Positions 42,229-53,633 of a DNA stretch of 64,000 nt are shown piece after piece. Position numbers and translations under genes: made by a program. Below the pieces are notes generated by a model that saw nothing but the letters and a program-made list of their open reading frames with translations, was not told the origin of the DNA and made no database searches. Position 1 is the stretch's first letter. Every line of letters starts with the position of its first letter. This stretch comes from Rhabdophis nuchalis (Eukaryota > Chordata > Lepidosauria > Squamata > Natricidae). The DNA lies in NCBI GenBank assembly GCA_039707465.1, contig CM077644.1, positions 98,320,375 through 98,384,374 of the forward strand, written 5' to 3'.

Positions 42229-42929
42229 TGCTGTCTATTTGTCTGTCTGGTTATCTGTTTGTGTGTGTAAGAGAGAGAGGTGTTATATCACATCATGACC
42301 CTGTGTACAAAGGTATGATATAAATAGAAAAATTCCACCATCACCCCATCTCTTTCATTTGCTCTTAGATTAAGGGAAGGCAACCTGCGTATAACATTCT
42401 AATAGATGGTGTCTTTGGTTGCAACAGAATATTAAAAACTGGTTGCAACAGAATATTAAAATCTGGTTGAAACCAATACCCTTTGTAAATATGGCTTCCA
42501 GATCTTGATTGCAGAACAACCAACAGATGGCAGTAAAGATTTTCTGGAGTTTTCCGGAGAGGTTTACTGCCCTTTAGTGGCTGCTTTGATTTGTGAAGCC
42601 CTAATCTGGTAGCCTACTTTATGATACTCAGTTGTTCTTGCAGTTGAAACCAGCCCTTCAGCATGACATCATAAACCCAGAAGAAAGTAAATAACATTTC
42701 TCCTTTCCTCCATTCTATGCTAACATAATCCATGTTATCAAGCTAATTTATAATGTGGTTAGTTTTATTTTGCCTTGATATTTTGTATAAACCCAGCCAT
42801 TGTAAAGAAAGCTGCATAGCATAGGAACTCAGCCAACAGTTGGTTAGTCAGTAAGCCACTGTTTAAAAAGACACTGTAAGAAGGGCAATTGTTAGCTCCT
42901 ACATATGAGGGAAATATATTCTCTCTAAG
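42229..42929. other. Unassigned DNA with a 24-bp tandem duplication
   Basis: ggttgcaacagaatattaaa occurs twice in tandem at about 42417-42464. Nothing else recognised. Confidence 0.5.
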
Positions 42930-43775
42930 TAGCCTACAAAAAAGCCAATGCAGTCCTAGGCAGCATTAACAGAGGGATAGAATAAAGATCACATGAAGTC
43001 TTAGTACCATTTTATAGTCCCTTGGTAAGACCACAACTGGCATCCAGTTTTGGCTGCCATGCTATAAAAAAGATGTTGAGACTCTAGAAAGAGTGCAGAG
43101 AAGAGCAACAATGTTAATTAGGGGACTGAGAGCTAAAACATATGAAGAACAGTTGCAGGAATTGGGTATCTCTAGTTTAATGAAAAGAAAGACTAGAGGC
43201 AGAGGTGGTATTCAGCAGATTCTCACCAGCTCTGGAGAACTGGTAGCAGAAATTCTGAGTAGTTTGGAGAACCAATAAATACCACCTCTGACTGACCCCT
43301 CCCCATCTATTCTCTGCCTCCCAAATCCTAGCTGATCTGGAGATAATGGAGATTTTACAGTATCCTTCCCCTGCCACACCCACCAAGCCATGCCCACCAA
43401 GCCATGCCCACAGAACCGGTAATAAAAACTTTTGAATCCCACCACTGACTAGGAGTGATATGATAGCAGTATTCCAATATTTGAGGAGCTGCCAAAAAGG
43501 GGGCTGGGTCAATTTATTCTCCAAAGCACCTGAAAGTAGAACAAGAAACCATGGATGGAAGCTAATAAAGGTGAGAACCAACCTAGAAATATGAAGACAT
43601 CTTCTCCTGACAGAACCATAAATCAGTGGAATAACTTGCCTTCAGAACTTGTGGATACTCCATCACTGGAAGTTTTTAAGAAGAGACTGGACAGCCATTT
43701 GTCTGAAATGGTATAGGGTCTCCTACTTGTGGGTAGGACTAGAAGACCTCCAAGGTCCCTTCCAATTCTGTTAAG
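42930..43775 (+). pseudogene. CR1-type LINE, RT C-terminus and 3' UTR, split by a MITE
   Basis: Frames give the CR1 C-terminal order: KKANAVLGSINRGI-like start, a degenerate VRPQLAS/FWLP region, VQRRATMLIRGLRAKTYEEQ, ELGISSLMKRKTR, then after the MITE an ALFQYL.CQK-like piece and the 3' UTR ggactagaagacctccaagg. Multiple stops and shifts. The MITE at 43200-43447 interrupts it. Confidence 0.85.
43200..43447 (+). mobile_element. hAT-type MITE, 'ggtggtattcagcagg' family, copy 4
   Basis: Starts CAGAGGTGGTATTC and ends GAATCCCACCACTG, flanked by actagagg and actaggag, a slightly diverged 8-bp duplication, within the CR1 copy. Confidence 0.88.
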
Positions 43776-43885
43776 TAAATCAGGTAATGCTAGTAAATGC
43801 TGATAAATAAACCAGCATTTGAAACTAAAGAATCTCATTTCAAAGAAAGGGAACAATAAGCTGAAGGTGTCAAGGTATTCTAAAG

Positions 43886-44020
43886 CAGCGGTCTCCAACC
43901 TTTGCAACTTTAAGTCTGAAGGACTTCAGCTCCCAGAATTCTCCAGCCAGCTTTGCTGGCTGGAGAATTCTGGGAGCTGAAGTCCTTCAGACTTAAAGTT
44001 GCAAAGGTTGGAGACCCCTG
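43886..44020. mobile_element. Palindromic hAT-type MITE, copy 6 (135 bp)
   Basis: Starts CAGCGGTCTCCAACC and ends GGTTGGAGACCCCTG. Perfect 8-bp duplication ttctaaag (43878-43885, 44021-44028). The arms are almost perfectly complementary. Confidence 0.95.
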
Positions 44021-44028
44021 TTCTAAAG

Positions 44029-45043
44029 ACTTAGTGCTTTAGCTACCCTTGCTGCTGATACTGCATATGAAGGCTTATGAGATTAGGAACTATCCAAAGG
44101 AGGAATATGCTTCTTGAACTGAATCCCTTCCCCTCTCCAATTCCCTGAAGAGGAGGAGGATGGGAGGGGGGGTGTCATCATTTTGCAAGTATTATCAGTT
44201 TCTGCTAGAATCATCAAGGTGCAGGGGGCCTCGTCAAGCCTTAATGAGAGAGACAGAAGGTGCCTGAAATTGAACACGAAGCTTTCTTGGCCCATTAGTA
44301 TCCCCGCCAACTGAACAGCTTTACTGCTCAGGTTTATAAGAGGCTCATGTCATTAAATAGATCTGTCACCTAATCCTAATCTTCAAAGACCCCATGGAGG
44401 AGTCATTGACAATGGACATTCCAAAGATATTGCACATTACTTGGGATGTTTTTGGCCTGCAATTCAGTACCGTATTCAGGTACAGATGCTGGAATGCAAT
44501 GATTGTTAGCTTTTTCTCCGCTAGGAAGGGTGCATGAACGTACATTTAAACCACCGATTTTTCAAACAAAATGCAGCTGGAGAGCTACATCTGGTGTTCC
44601 ATTCCTGCACAATAAAGGATGTGGGGTTTCCCCCCCCCCTCTCTCTCCAAAACAACAGTGAATTACACCTAATGAATAATACAATGCAGATAATTGCAGT
44701 AACAATCTTCTTTTTCAAATGCAGCCTTTGTTCCCTCTTTCCCATCAAAAGCCACTCTTAAACGTTAGGGTGGGAATTGCCAGATCAAAATGACATTTCT
44801 CTGTGCAATCATACATCTTTTTTGGGGGGGGGGTTCATTTGAAACATCACTTCGATCTCAGCTTGTTTTGTCTAGCATATCAAGCCCCGTTTGCTGAAAG
44901 ACAGGACACAAATTCAACAAAACAATCAGGTACGTTCTGTTGTTATTTTTTTAAGAATACAAAAATAAAACTTGGGGATTACTAGAGATGTAGATGAAAG
45001 ATTTATAGATAGATGCTTGGGGAAAACGTGCACGCATCGATCC
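44029..45043. other. Unassigned, single-copy-looking DNA
   Basis: No repeat recognised. Includes short homopolymer runs (C near 44630, G near 44823). Confidence 0.4.
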
Positions 45044-45815
45044 ATATTTTATTTATTTATTTATTATTTAAATTTCTATACCACCCTTCTCCCTTCCGGG
45101 ACTCAGGGCGGTGTACAGGCAGCAATAAAATCAATGATAAAAAAGACATGAAATATATATTTAAAAATGTATTAAATAATACGCCTGTACTAAAACCATT
45201 AATAAAACCTACTAAAACCATTTAAAAATTATGCCAGGCCGGCAGCACGAAATAGATAGGTCTTTAAAGCCCGACAGAAGAGGCGCAGGTCCGTGGTTGT
45301 GCATAGGTTGGTGGGTAGATCATTCCAGAGGGCAGGAGCCGCCACAGAGAAGGCTCTCCCCCTGGGGGTCACCAGCCGACATTGCCTGGCCGACGGCACC
45401 CTGAGGAGGCCCTCTCTGTGGGAGCGCACTGGTCGGTGGGAGGTATTTGATGGCAGGAGGCAGTCTTGCAGGTAACTAGGTCCCTTGCCATGGAGCGCTT
45501 TAAAGGTAGTTACTAATACTTTGAAGTGCACCCGGAAAGCCACAGGCAGCCAGTGCAGCTCGCGCAGGAGAGGTGTCACATGGGAGCATCTAGGAGCTCC
45601 CAGGATCCCCCGCACAACCGCATTCTGAACTAGCTGGAGCCTCCAGGTGCACTTCAAGGGAAGCCCCATGTAGAGAGCGTTGCAGTAGTCCAGGTGGGAG
45701 ATGACGAGGGCTTCAGTGACCGTGCGTAAAGCATCACGATCCAGAAAGGGGCGCAACTGGTGTATCAGGCGAACCTGATAAAAGGCCTCCCTGGCCACAT
45801 TATAGAAATGTGCAT
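45044..45815 (-). pseudogene. L2-group LINE, C-terminal part with an open 199-aa frame
   Basis: The minus-strand frame 45229-45828 is uninterrupted: VAREAFYQVRLIHQL, SHLDYCNALYMGLPLKCTWR, PLLRELHWLPVAFRVHFKVL, APALWNDLPTNLCTTTDLRL. It corresponds to the last ~195 residues of the L2-group ORF. The 3' UTR shares the cccggaagggagaagggtgg phrase and ends in an (AAAT)n-type tail at 45044-45070. RT catalytic motifs are absent (5' truncation), so it cannot function. Confidence 0.88.
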
Positions 45816-45828
45816 GAAATTGGTGCAT

Positions 45829-46510
45829 GCTGATTTATGTCCATGGGTTTTACATTTAGAAAATAATGATTGGAGTATACATTTTGCAAAGGCAATCCAG
45901 TTACTTTATTCCTGAACCACTCCAACATTTCAATTAATTGTATGTCCACCATATGGGATTCTATTTCCAGTGCTGCATTTTGTAAGGCATGTGCTCAAAA
46001 TGTCATCCCCCCTCCCTCTCTAATCTCCCACAAAAGGAGACATTTTTCTAAAGAATCAGAAAGAGGAATACTGATCATGGATGTACCTCATTTAAGTTAA
46101 ATTTGTTCATGTGAGAGAAGAAAAATGCAGGCAGATTGTTGCATAGCCTATCTCAATAAAGTACATTTCTAGTTTTCCAGCCAGTTTCCAGATCTGATCT
46201 ACCTTAAGGGCTATTATCTGAATGAAGACATCTGGATGTCCTCCAGTTGATCTTGGCCATATGTATTAAGATCAATACGAGAAATCTCTTTACCCTTAAA
46301 GTACCAATTTCTTCTTCCATCTCTGTATTTCAACCATAATTTCATCCTATTGTAATCTCTGAGGATGGTTTACCAGTTGAAGCATGGTGGGTCTGACATG
46401 AAGGAATTACACCAGGTACTGAAGTCATCCAATTTTTACCTGCAATGTCACTGAAGCCCTAACTTTGGGTTCTGTCAGAGGAGGCTTTAAATGGAAGAAT
46501 GACCAAGATT
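45829..46510. other. Unassigned DNA
   Basis: Nothing recognised. Confidence 0.4.
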
Positions 46511-46635
46511 AGAGAGAGAGAGAGAGAGAGAGGGAGGGAGGGAGGGAGGGAGGGAGGGAGTGGGTTGGATGGAGATAGATAGATGTAGATAGATGATAGG
46601 TAGGGGTGTGGCAGAGAGAGAGGGAGGGAGGGAGA
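46511..46635 (+). repeat. (GA)n/(GGGA)n/(GATA)n microsatellite cluster
   Basis: Successive runs of AG, GGGA and GATAGAT units, then a second GA/GGGA run. Confidence 0.9.
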
Positions 46636-48293
46636 GAATTTTAAAGCTATACCACAGGGAGCTGCTATGAGTAAAGAAGAAAGAGAGGGAATTTTACAAC
46701 TCCTTGAATTGTAAAAAGAGTGGGATACATTTTGCCAATTCAGGATTGCTTTTATATTCAGTGAGCTCAGTTCATTGGCCAGATAATTGTTTTTGGAACA
46801 CCCATTGGTAACTACAACCCTTCTGTGAACTCCATTGAGCATGTAAACTCTGCAAAGCCATTTGGACTTCTGATGGGCTGTCCTTCATGAAGATCTTTCT
46901 CAACTTTCCCCATTAAACAAAGCTTAATTGAAAATGAAGGGACTTTTCAAAGTAATACATTGGGTTATAGTATTCCAACATCTAAAGTCAGAATTCTCAG
47001 TGGGCACCTTCAAATGTTTAGGAGTATCTTCAACAGCAGTCTGGCAAAGCTGATAGCTTCCATAGAAGTCCAAGTTCTGCTTCTGTCGAAGGAGCTGTTT
47101 CAGTGATAGATCGGTCAACTTTATTTTACTGCCATATGTTGAGTGAAGAAAATTAATGCGGGAATGCCATTTGCTCTGCAAGTGCATTCAAATAAAAAAG
47201 AAACAAATTTTCAGAATGTCTTTCAAGAAGAAATGAGATATAATAGAAGAAAAAGTGAGATTAAATGTGTGGGTGAAGGCACTTCTGAAGTCTCTAGCCT
47301 CTCTTCCTTCATTTCTTGGAGTGTAATTACAAGAGAGAAGATGGGGGGAAATGCATGTGACCACTTTTGAAATCGAAGGTAGAATACAATTACCTTCATT
47401 CCCCCACTCTATTTTCATAAGGTAGTTTGGAAACTTACATTACCACCAAGTTATTAAACTATGAAATGTCACATAGACGGTGATGGGGGAATCCTTTAAT
47501 CTTAACACAAATTTATCTCAATTTGTAATTTCACTTCAGAACAATGTACCCACTGAAACTTAGCAATCATTCACAATTTAGATTTCCCCTAATTTAGTCC
47601 TCCAATTAAAATAATTGACTAGAGAAAAGCTTGCATAAAAGAGCCTGTATTTATAAAATGTACTGTGTATAAGAAGGCATTATTGTAATAGACATTTTTA
47701 AGGAACACTGTAAACAATAGGCCTCTCACTGGGAAATGTACAGAAATAGACGTACACATTTTGGTGTGTTCAAAAATACAAACCTAACCTCAAGTGTAAT
47801 GAACTGAAGTTGGACAATTTTCAGAAATGAAACACTGTAGAAAACCTGAACAAATTCATAAAAATGAAAGGCTGAGAGAAACCAAAACTGACAGCCACTC
47901 ATCCCAATGTACAAGATTACCAATTTCCTTTCAAGCTATTAATGTTCTTGCATGATGGATGATGTGAGAGATGAAAGAGAAGGAGAGTGTTTCTCAGCCA
48001 ATCCAAGGGTCAATTCTATTTGGACTACATTCTTAAAAGGAATTTACTAGGTTTCCCACAGTTTTTCTATAGCAAACAAAAATTCAAGGGAGAGTACAAA
48101 ATTGAAACAAGATATTAGGGGAGAATAGAGAATGGCACACATGGTCTTTCTTTAATAATTATGTCCTTCTTGCCCATGCTTTGGCCAATTCTGACCGGTT
48201 TGGGTCAAGCGGTAGCTCCAACAAGGTAAGCAGCTGAGCTTCTAAGAGCTCTATTTTCAGCACTACATACAAGCATTTTAGGTGCTCGTGTGC
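46636..48293. other. Unassigned AT-rich DNA
   Basis: Nothing recognised. Confidence 0.4.
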
Positions 48294-48815
<522 letters not shown>

Positions 48816-48865
48816 TCGTGTGCACAAAGCACATACTCACTGAACCAGTTGTTAAACTGGCAGCA

Positions 48866-48955
48866 TCCCACCACGGCCAAGCTTAATAATAATAATAAAC
48901 CGTTATAAACCCACCACGGCCAATTTAATAATAATAATAAACCGTTACATAGTTC
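48866..48955 (+). repeat. Two-unit tandem duplication
   Basis: The unit ccaccacggcca + (TAA)n + accgtta occurs twice in a row, about 44 bases apart. Confidence 0.7.
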
Positions 48956-48984
48956 TAAACTAGATCCCGACTACCAGTGAAATC

Positions 48985-49190
48985 CATCATTATGTCCCAA
49001 TGGTGCTTTTTCAAAAGGCAGCTGGCCTTTGTTTTTTCCTTCAAGATGTTTCGCTTCTCATCCAAGAAGAAGAAGAAGGTTATTAGATGAGAACTAAAAT
49101 GTCTTCAAGAAAAAAAAAAGCCCAGTTGCCTTTTGAAATAGCATCTTTGGGACAAGCATGACCCGGATGGCTGAGAATCTCTATAGGCAT
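48985..49190. repeat. Inverted pair of retroelement 3' ends with hammerhead-like core
   Basis: The minus strand at 48985-49075 carries ggatgagaagcgaaacatct and ccagctgccttttgaaaaag. The plus strand at 49076-49190 carries agatgagaactaaaatgtct and cccagttgccttttgaaata. The two face away from a short (GAA)n centre. Same family as 8527-8905. The gatgag-ag-cgaaac arrangement recalls Penelope-element hammerhead motifs. Confidence 0.5.
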
Positions 49191-49728
49191 CCATCATTAT
49201 GATTTCCCATGGTATGGCATGGTATTATTCCAAATGTTGGAAATTTCAACCATCACTTTGCACTTCGGTAAAGTGAATGCCACCCACTTGGTCCTCTGAT
49301 CCAGGATGCTCCCTTGGGCATGTTATTATCGTCCCCTCAAATTTAGTCTAGCATTGAAGGGAGTTTAGATCTGGAGAAAAAGAAGGAATAGGCCCACCGA
49401 TTGAACTCATGACTGGAATGGATCTGAGCATAGATTTATCCAATTATGTTCCAATTAGATCCATTAGTTCTCATTTTAAGATTGCCAAAAAGATAATGTG
49501 GAGGCAAAGAGTCATATCCAAGAAAATTGCGCTAACATTTTCTGTTGGGGGACTAAAACTCTAACGCAATATCAGGACAATGTCTACAAAAATGATGGAC
49601 ATTTTGAGAGAGAAATGAGAGAGAAAGACAAAGAGAGAGAATGCCTATAGCTATCACTGCTCAGGCTAAAGACCCCGTGCAACATTTGTCTGTTGATTAA
49701 ACAAATCTAGACGGCTGTCCAGAGTACC
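49191..49728. other. Unassigned DNA
   Basis: Nothing recognised. Confidence 0.4.
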
Positions 49729-49736
49729 ATCTAACC

Positions 49737-49866
49737 CAGGGGTTCCCAAACTTGGCAACTTTAAGACTTGTGGACTTCAACTCCCAGAATTCTCCAGCCA
49801 GCTGGCTGGAGAATTCTGGGAGTTGAAGTCCACAAGTCTTAAAATTGCCAAGTTTGGGAACCCCTG
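49737..49866. mobile_element. Palindromic hAT-type MITE, copy 7 (130 bp)
   Basis: Starts CAGGGGTTCCCAAAC and ends GTTTGGGAACCCCTG, with perfect 8-bp duplication atctaacc (49729-49736, 49867-49874). Confidence 0.95.
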
Positions 49867-49874
49867 ATCTAACC

Positions 49875-50784
49875 AGATGGAACTCTGGACAGTGAACAGA
49901 AGGTAAAATTGTAATAAATAAAGTCAACTTTTAAAAACCACGTATCCCTGTAAAAAAAATCTTCTAAATGTGGAACTCCTCCACACACATGCATATATTC
50001 ACACATCAGGATTGCATTAATACCCCAGTCCCAGTGCCTGGGAAAAAAGTTAAATGTTCATGGTTTTCCAGAAGGATAACAGGGTCTTGTCCAGATGTTG
50101 CTTAGATAATATTTGGCCTTGACAGTGCTTTCCCCCACAAAATGTCATTGCCTCTCTGAAATAGAAATTCATTCCATGAGACACACAAGAAGCTTTCTTA
50201 TAATGTCAATGAAATGAACATAGAAAAACAAATTCAGGGGAAATGTTTTTGCTCCTCTCAAACTTCTCAAAGGTCCTTTGTGTGCGTGGCGGAAGGTAAA
50301 AGAGGATTCCATAATAAAAACATAATGTGCATTAGTCTCAAACAATAAGCTGTTCCACTGGTCGGTGACAACCGCTAGTTTCAGTAACTAACTTTGTACG
50401 TAAAGTGTCATAACATAGACTCCTTGGAGCGGCTTAATGTGTTGTATGTGTTATTCAGCAAACTTGCTTATAAAGAAACCATGCCTTAGTATTACCATGG
50501 GATTAGTCAGTGATGCTCCTTTAATATTAAGCAAGACTTTTTCATTTAAAAAAACCTTCTATGAATTCCATCTTCCTTAAATGAATAGGGCATTAGCTTG
50601 GCCACAATGCTATGGCTGTTGATGAAGCATTAGCATGGTAAATAAACTACCTCATGGTTTCTCTTCCCTCAGATTTGTAGAATGTGTGCAAGAGATAAGC
50701 AAAGGCACATTTTTATAACTATCAGCCCTTGCACTTAGAGACTTTCAGCTATGCTTGCCTGAAAAAAATACTATGCAATTATAA
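49875..50784. other. Unassigned AT-rich DNA
   Basis: Nothing recognised. Confidence 0.4.
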
Positions 50785-51070
50785 TGGCTGAGAGCCAGTT
50801 TAGTCTACTGCAGTGTTTTTCAACGTTGGCAACTTGAAGATGTCTGGACTTCAACTCCTAGAATTCCCCAGCCAGCATTCGCTGGCTGGGGAATTCTGGG
50901 AGTTGAAGTCCAGACATCTTCAAGTTGCCAATGTTGAGAAACACTCTGTCTACTGGTTAAGCACCAGGCTAGAAACCAGGAAAATATGAGCTCTAGTCTT
51001 ATCTTAGGCATGAAGTCAGCTGGATGACTTTGGGCTGGTCATTCTTCCTCAGGGACAAAGCAAATCTTGC
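50785..51070 (+). repeat. tRNA-derived SINE, split by a palindromic MITE
   Basis: agagccagtttagtctactg, then after the MITE gttaagcaccaggctagaaa, tggatgactttgggctggtc and tcttgccaagaaaacttcag. Same family as 29125 and 29959. Confidence 0.75.
50811..50947. mobile_element. Palindromic hAT-type MITE, copy 8 (137 bp)
   Basis: Starts CAGTGTTTTTCAACG and ends TTGAGAAACACTCT, with perfect 8-bp duplication gtctactg (50803-50810, 50948-50955) derived from the host SINE. Confidence 0.93.
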
Positions 51071-51147
51071 CAAGAAAACTTCAGGGTTTTGTCCAAGCAG
51101 TTGTCAAGACTCCAAAATGAATTAAAGACATGCATAGCTCTAGACTT

Positions 51148-51735
51148 GTAGATAGGTAATCCTTGACTTACAACCATTCATTTAGGGACTGTTCAAAGTT
51201 ATAACTGCAGTGGAAAAAGTGACTTCTGACCATTTTCACACGTTTGCTGTTGCAGCATCCCTATGGTCACATCAAAGGTAGTATTCAGCAGGTTCTGACC
51301 AGTTCTGGAGAATTGGTAGCGGAAATTTTGAGTAGTTCAGAGAACTGGTAAGTACCACCTCTGACTGGCCCCATCCCTATCTATTCTCTACCTCCCAAGT
51401 CCCAGCTGATGGGGAGAAAATGGGAATTTTGCAGTATCCTTCCCCTGCCACACCCACTAAGCCATGCCCACCAAGCCATGCCCACAGAACTGGTAGTAAA
51501 AAAAATTGAATCCTACCACTGGGTCACACAATCAAAATTCAGGCACCTGGCTCATATTTATGATGGGTGCCGTGTTGTGGGGTCGTGTGATCCCCCTTTG
51601 TGACCTTCTGCCAAGAAAAGTCAGTAGTGAAGCCAGATTCACTTAACAACCCTGTTACTAACTTAACAACTGCAATAATTCACTTAACAATTGCAGCAGG
51701 AAAAGTCATAAAATGGGGCAAAACTCATGTGGTTA
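51148..51735 (+). mobile_element. MITE, 'cttaacaaccatgt' family, copy 4, split by a hAT MITE
   Basis: taatccttgacttacaacca, ttgcagcatccctat, then after the inserted MITE tcacacaatcaaaattcagg, cttaacaaccctgttac and gcaaaactcatg. It is the most complete plus-strand copy. Confidence 0.8.
51273..51521 (+). mobile_element. hAT-type MITE, 'ggtggtattcagcagg' family, copy 5
   Basis: Starts CAAAGGTAGTATTC and ends GAATCCTACCACTG; flanks ggtcacat and ggtcacac match at 7 of 8 positions. Confidence 0.88.
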
Positions 51736-52835
51736 TCAATAGGGAAGAAGCAAATTTGATCTCATTCTGCTGCTCTTTATGCTGTTGGGTGTTTCACTGA
51801 TGTTATTTTTATCTCTGTCAGTGCTGCCAATTTGGTTGTTTTATAGACAGATAGATAGACAGACAGACAGTCAGTCTAGAATTTTAATGGATCTGTACAC
51901 TGTCAAGAAGAGAGTGATTATTGAATGGCTTAAAATGAATGAATGAATGGATAAATTAATACATATGTAGTAGATGTTATCCTGGATACACAGAGCCAAA
52001 ATGGTTGGAGGTTTCTCTCTTTGCTAGGCATCCTACCAAGAAAAGTTTCATTGATTATGTTTTGACCTGTTCAGCAATTTGAACAATAATATGAAAGTTT
52101 TCTGGAAAGGAATATTTGCTAACAAGCCAAAAGCAGTTCCCTCATTCATTCTCTCTCTCTCTCTCTCTCTCCAAATTGCTAGCATGATTATGCTTTGAAA
52201 TGTGCCTAAGCAATGGAATAGTTTATCCATGTTTATTGCACTGATGAAGTGCTGTAGAAAAAGAATCAATAGTCATTAGGAGAAAAATAAAGAATTATAA
52301 TTTGCTAAAAGGTGTACATGCAAGTCTAAACAACCATTAGTAATTCCACCTTGGTTTCCTAGTGTCCTCCATCATCGATGATTAAGGTTGGGGTCACCTT
52401 AACAGTTACCCTTAGCTGTTATTGAGTCACAGTACACCACCTTCTGTTGCCATAATATTAAACAATACATATTGTTAGGCACAAACCCAGAACACCTGCT
52501 GTTTGGTGTGATCTTGTACTGTGAACTAAGCTTTATATAATTCATACTCTGTAATCTATGGTGTTTGATGACTAATGTTTACTTCCATATAATCCACCCC
52601 AGTCCTCAATTATTTGTGTGAGTGGTAATTTGGCCTTTAAAAAAAATCAAATTTGATTCTGGTTTATATGAAGTCCACCTTTTGATCCACCAAGTTTTGT
52701 GATATCTATCCTAACTGTATCCATGTTCTTGGGGAAACTTTTTTCCTTGCCTAGCTTTGAGGATTACTGTAAGCAGACATTATGATAGGGTCAACGCTGG
52801 ACTACTATATAACAAAGATTCCAGTTTGCTCAGAA

Positions 52836-52837
<2 letters not shown>
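51736..52837. other. Unassigned AT-rich DNA with small microsatellites
   Basis: GATA/GACA units near 51845-51872 and a CT run near 52150-52173. Nothing else recognised. Confidence 0.45.
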
Positions 52838-52933
<96 letters not shown>

Positions 52934-53232
52934 ATTTATTTAATTTATATACCACCCTTCTCCCTCTCGGGACTCAGCCACAGTAAAAAGAGGAAATACA
53001 AAAGTTAAAATAACAAATTAATAAATATTAAAAAAATTTGCCCCATTATTATAAAACCCAATACTAAAACCCAATTAAAAAGGCTATGACAGACCGGCTG
53101 CACGAAATAGATGTGTCTTCAGGGCCCAACTGAAGAGACGTAGGTCAGCGATCATGCGTAATTCAGGGGGTAGGTCATTCCAGAGGGCAGGAGCTGCCAC
53201 AGAGAAGGCTCTTCCCCTGGGGGTTGCCAGAA
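52838..53232 (-). pseudogene. L2-group LINE 3' end with long (ATT)n tail
   Basis: A 94-base (ATT)n array (52838-52931) forms the antisense 3' tail, followed by the 3' UTR phrase ataccacccttctccctctc and, on the minus strand, a short coding remnant (RAFSVAAPALWNDLPPELRM). Coding sequence stops after ~40 codons. Confidence 0.85.
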
Positions 53233-53633
53233 ATATCTTCTTTTCAGTTTCATAACAGGGCATGTAGTAGAGCTGATATGAGGTTATGTACTGTGGTATC
53301 AGCGGGTTGTGATGGCTCAGTGGCTAAGATGCTGAGCTTATCGATCAGAAAGGTTGGCAGTTCAGCGGTTCGAATCCCTAGCACGGCGTAATGGAGTGAC
53401 CTCCCCTTACTTATCCCAGCTTCTGCCAACCTAGCAGTTCAAAAGCATGTAAAAATGCAAGTAGAAAAATAGGGACCACCTTTGGTGGGAAGGTAACAGT
53501 GTTCCTTGTGCCTTTGGCATGTAGTCATGCCGACCACATGACCACAGAGATGTCTTCGGGCAGCGCTGGCTCTTTGGCTTTGAAACAGAGATGAGCACTG
53601 CCCCATAGAATCGGAAACGACTAGTACATATGT

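Noticed and set aside
53310..53380. tRNA gene
   Set aside because: Box A and box B are present but belong to the head of a SINE; acceptor pairing and a 3' end are lacking.
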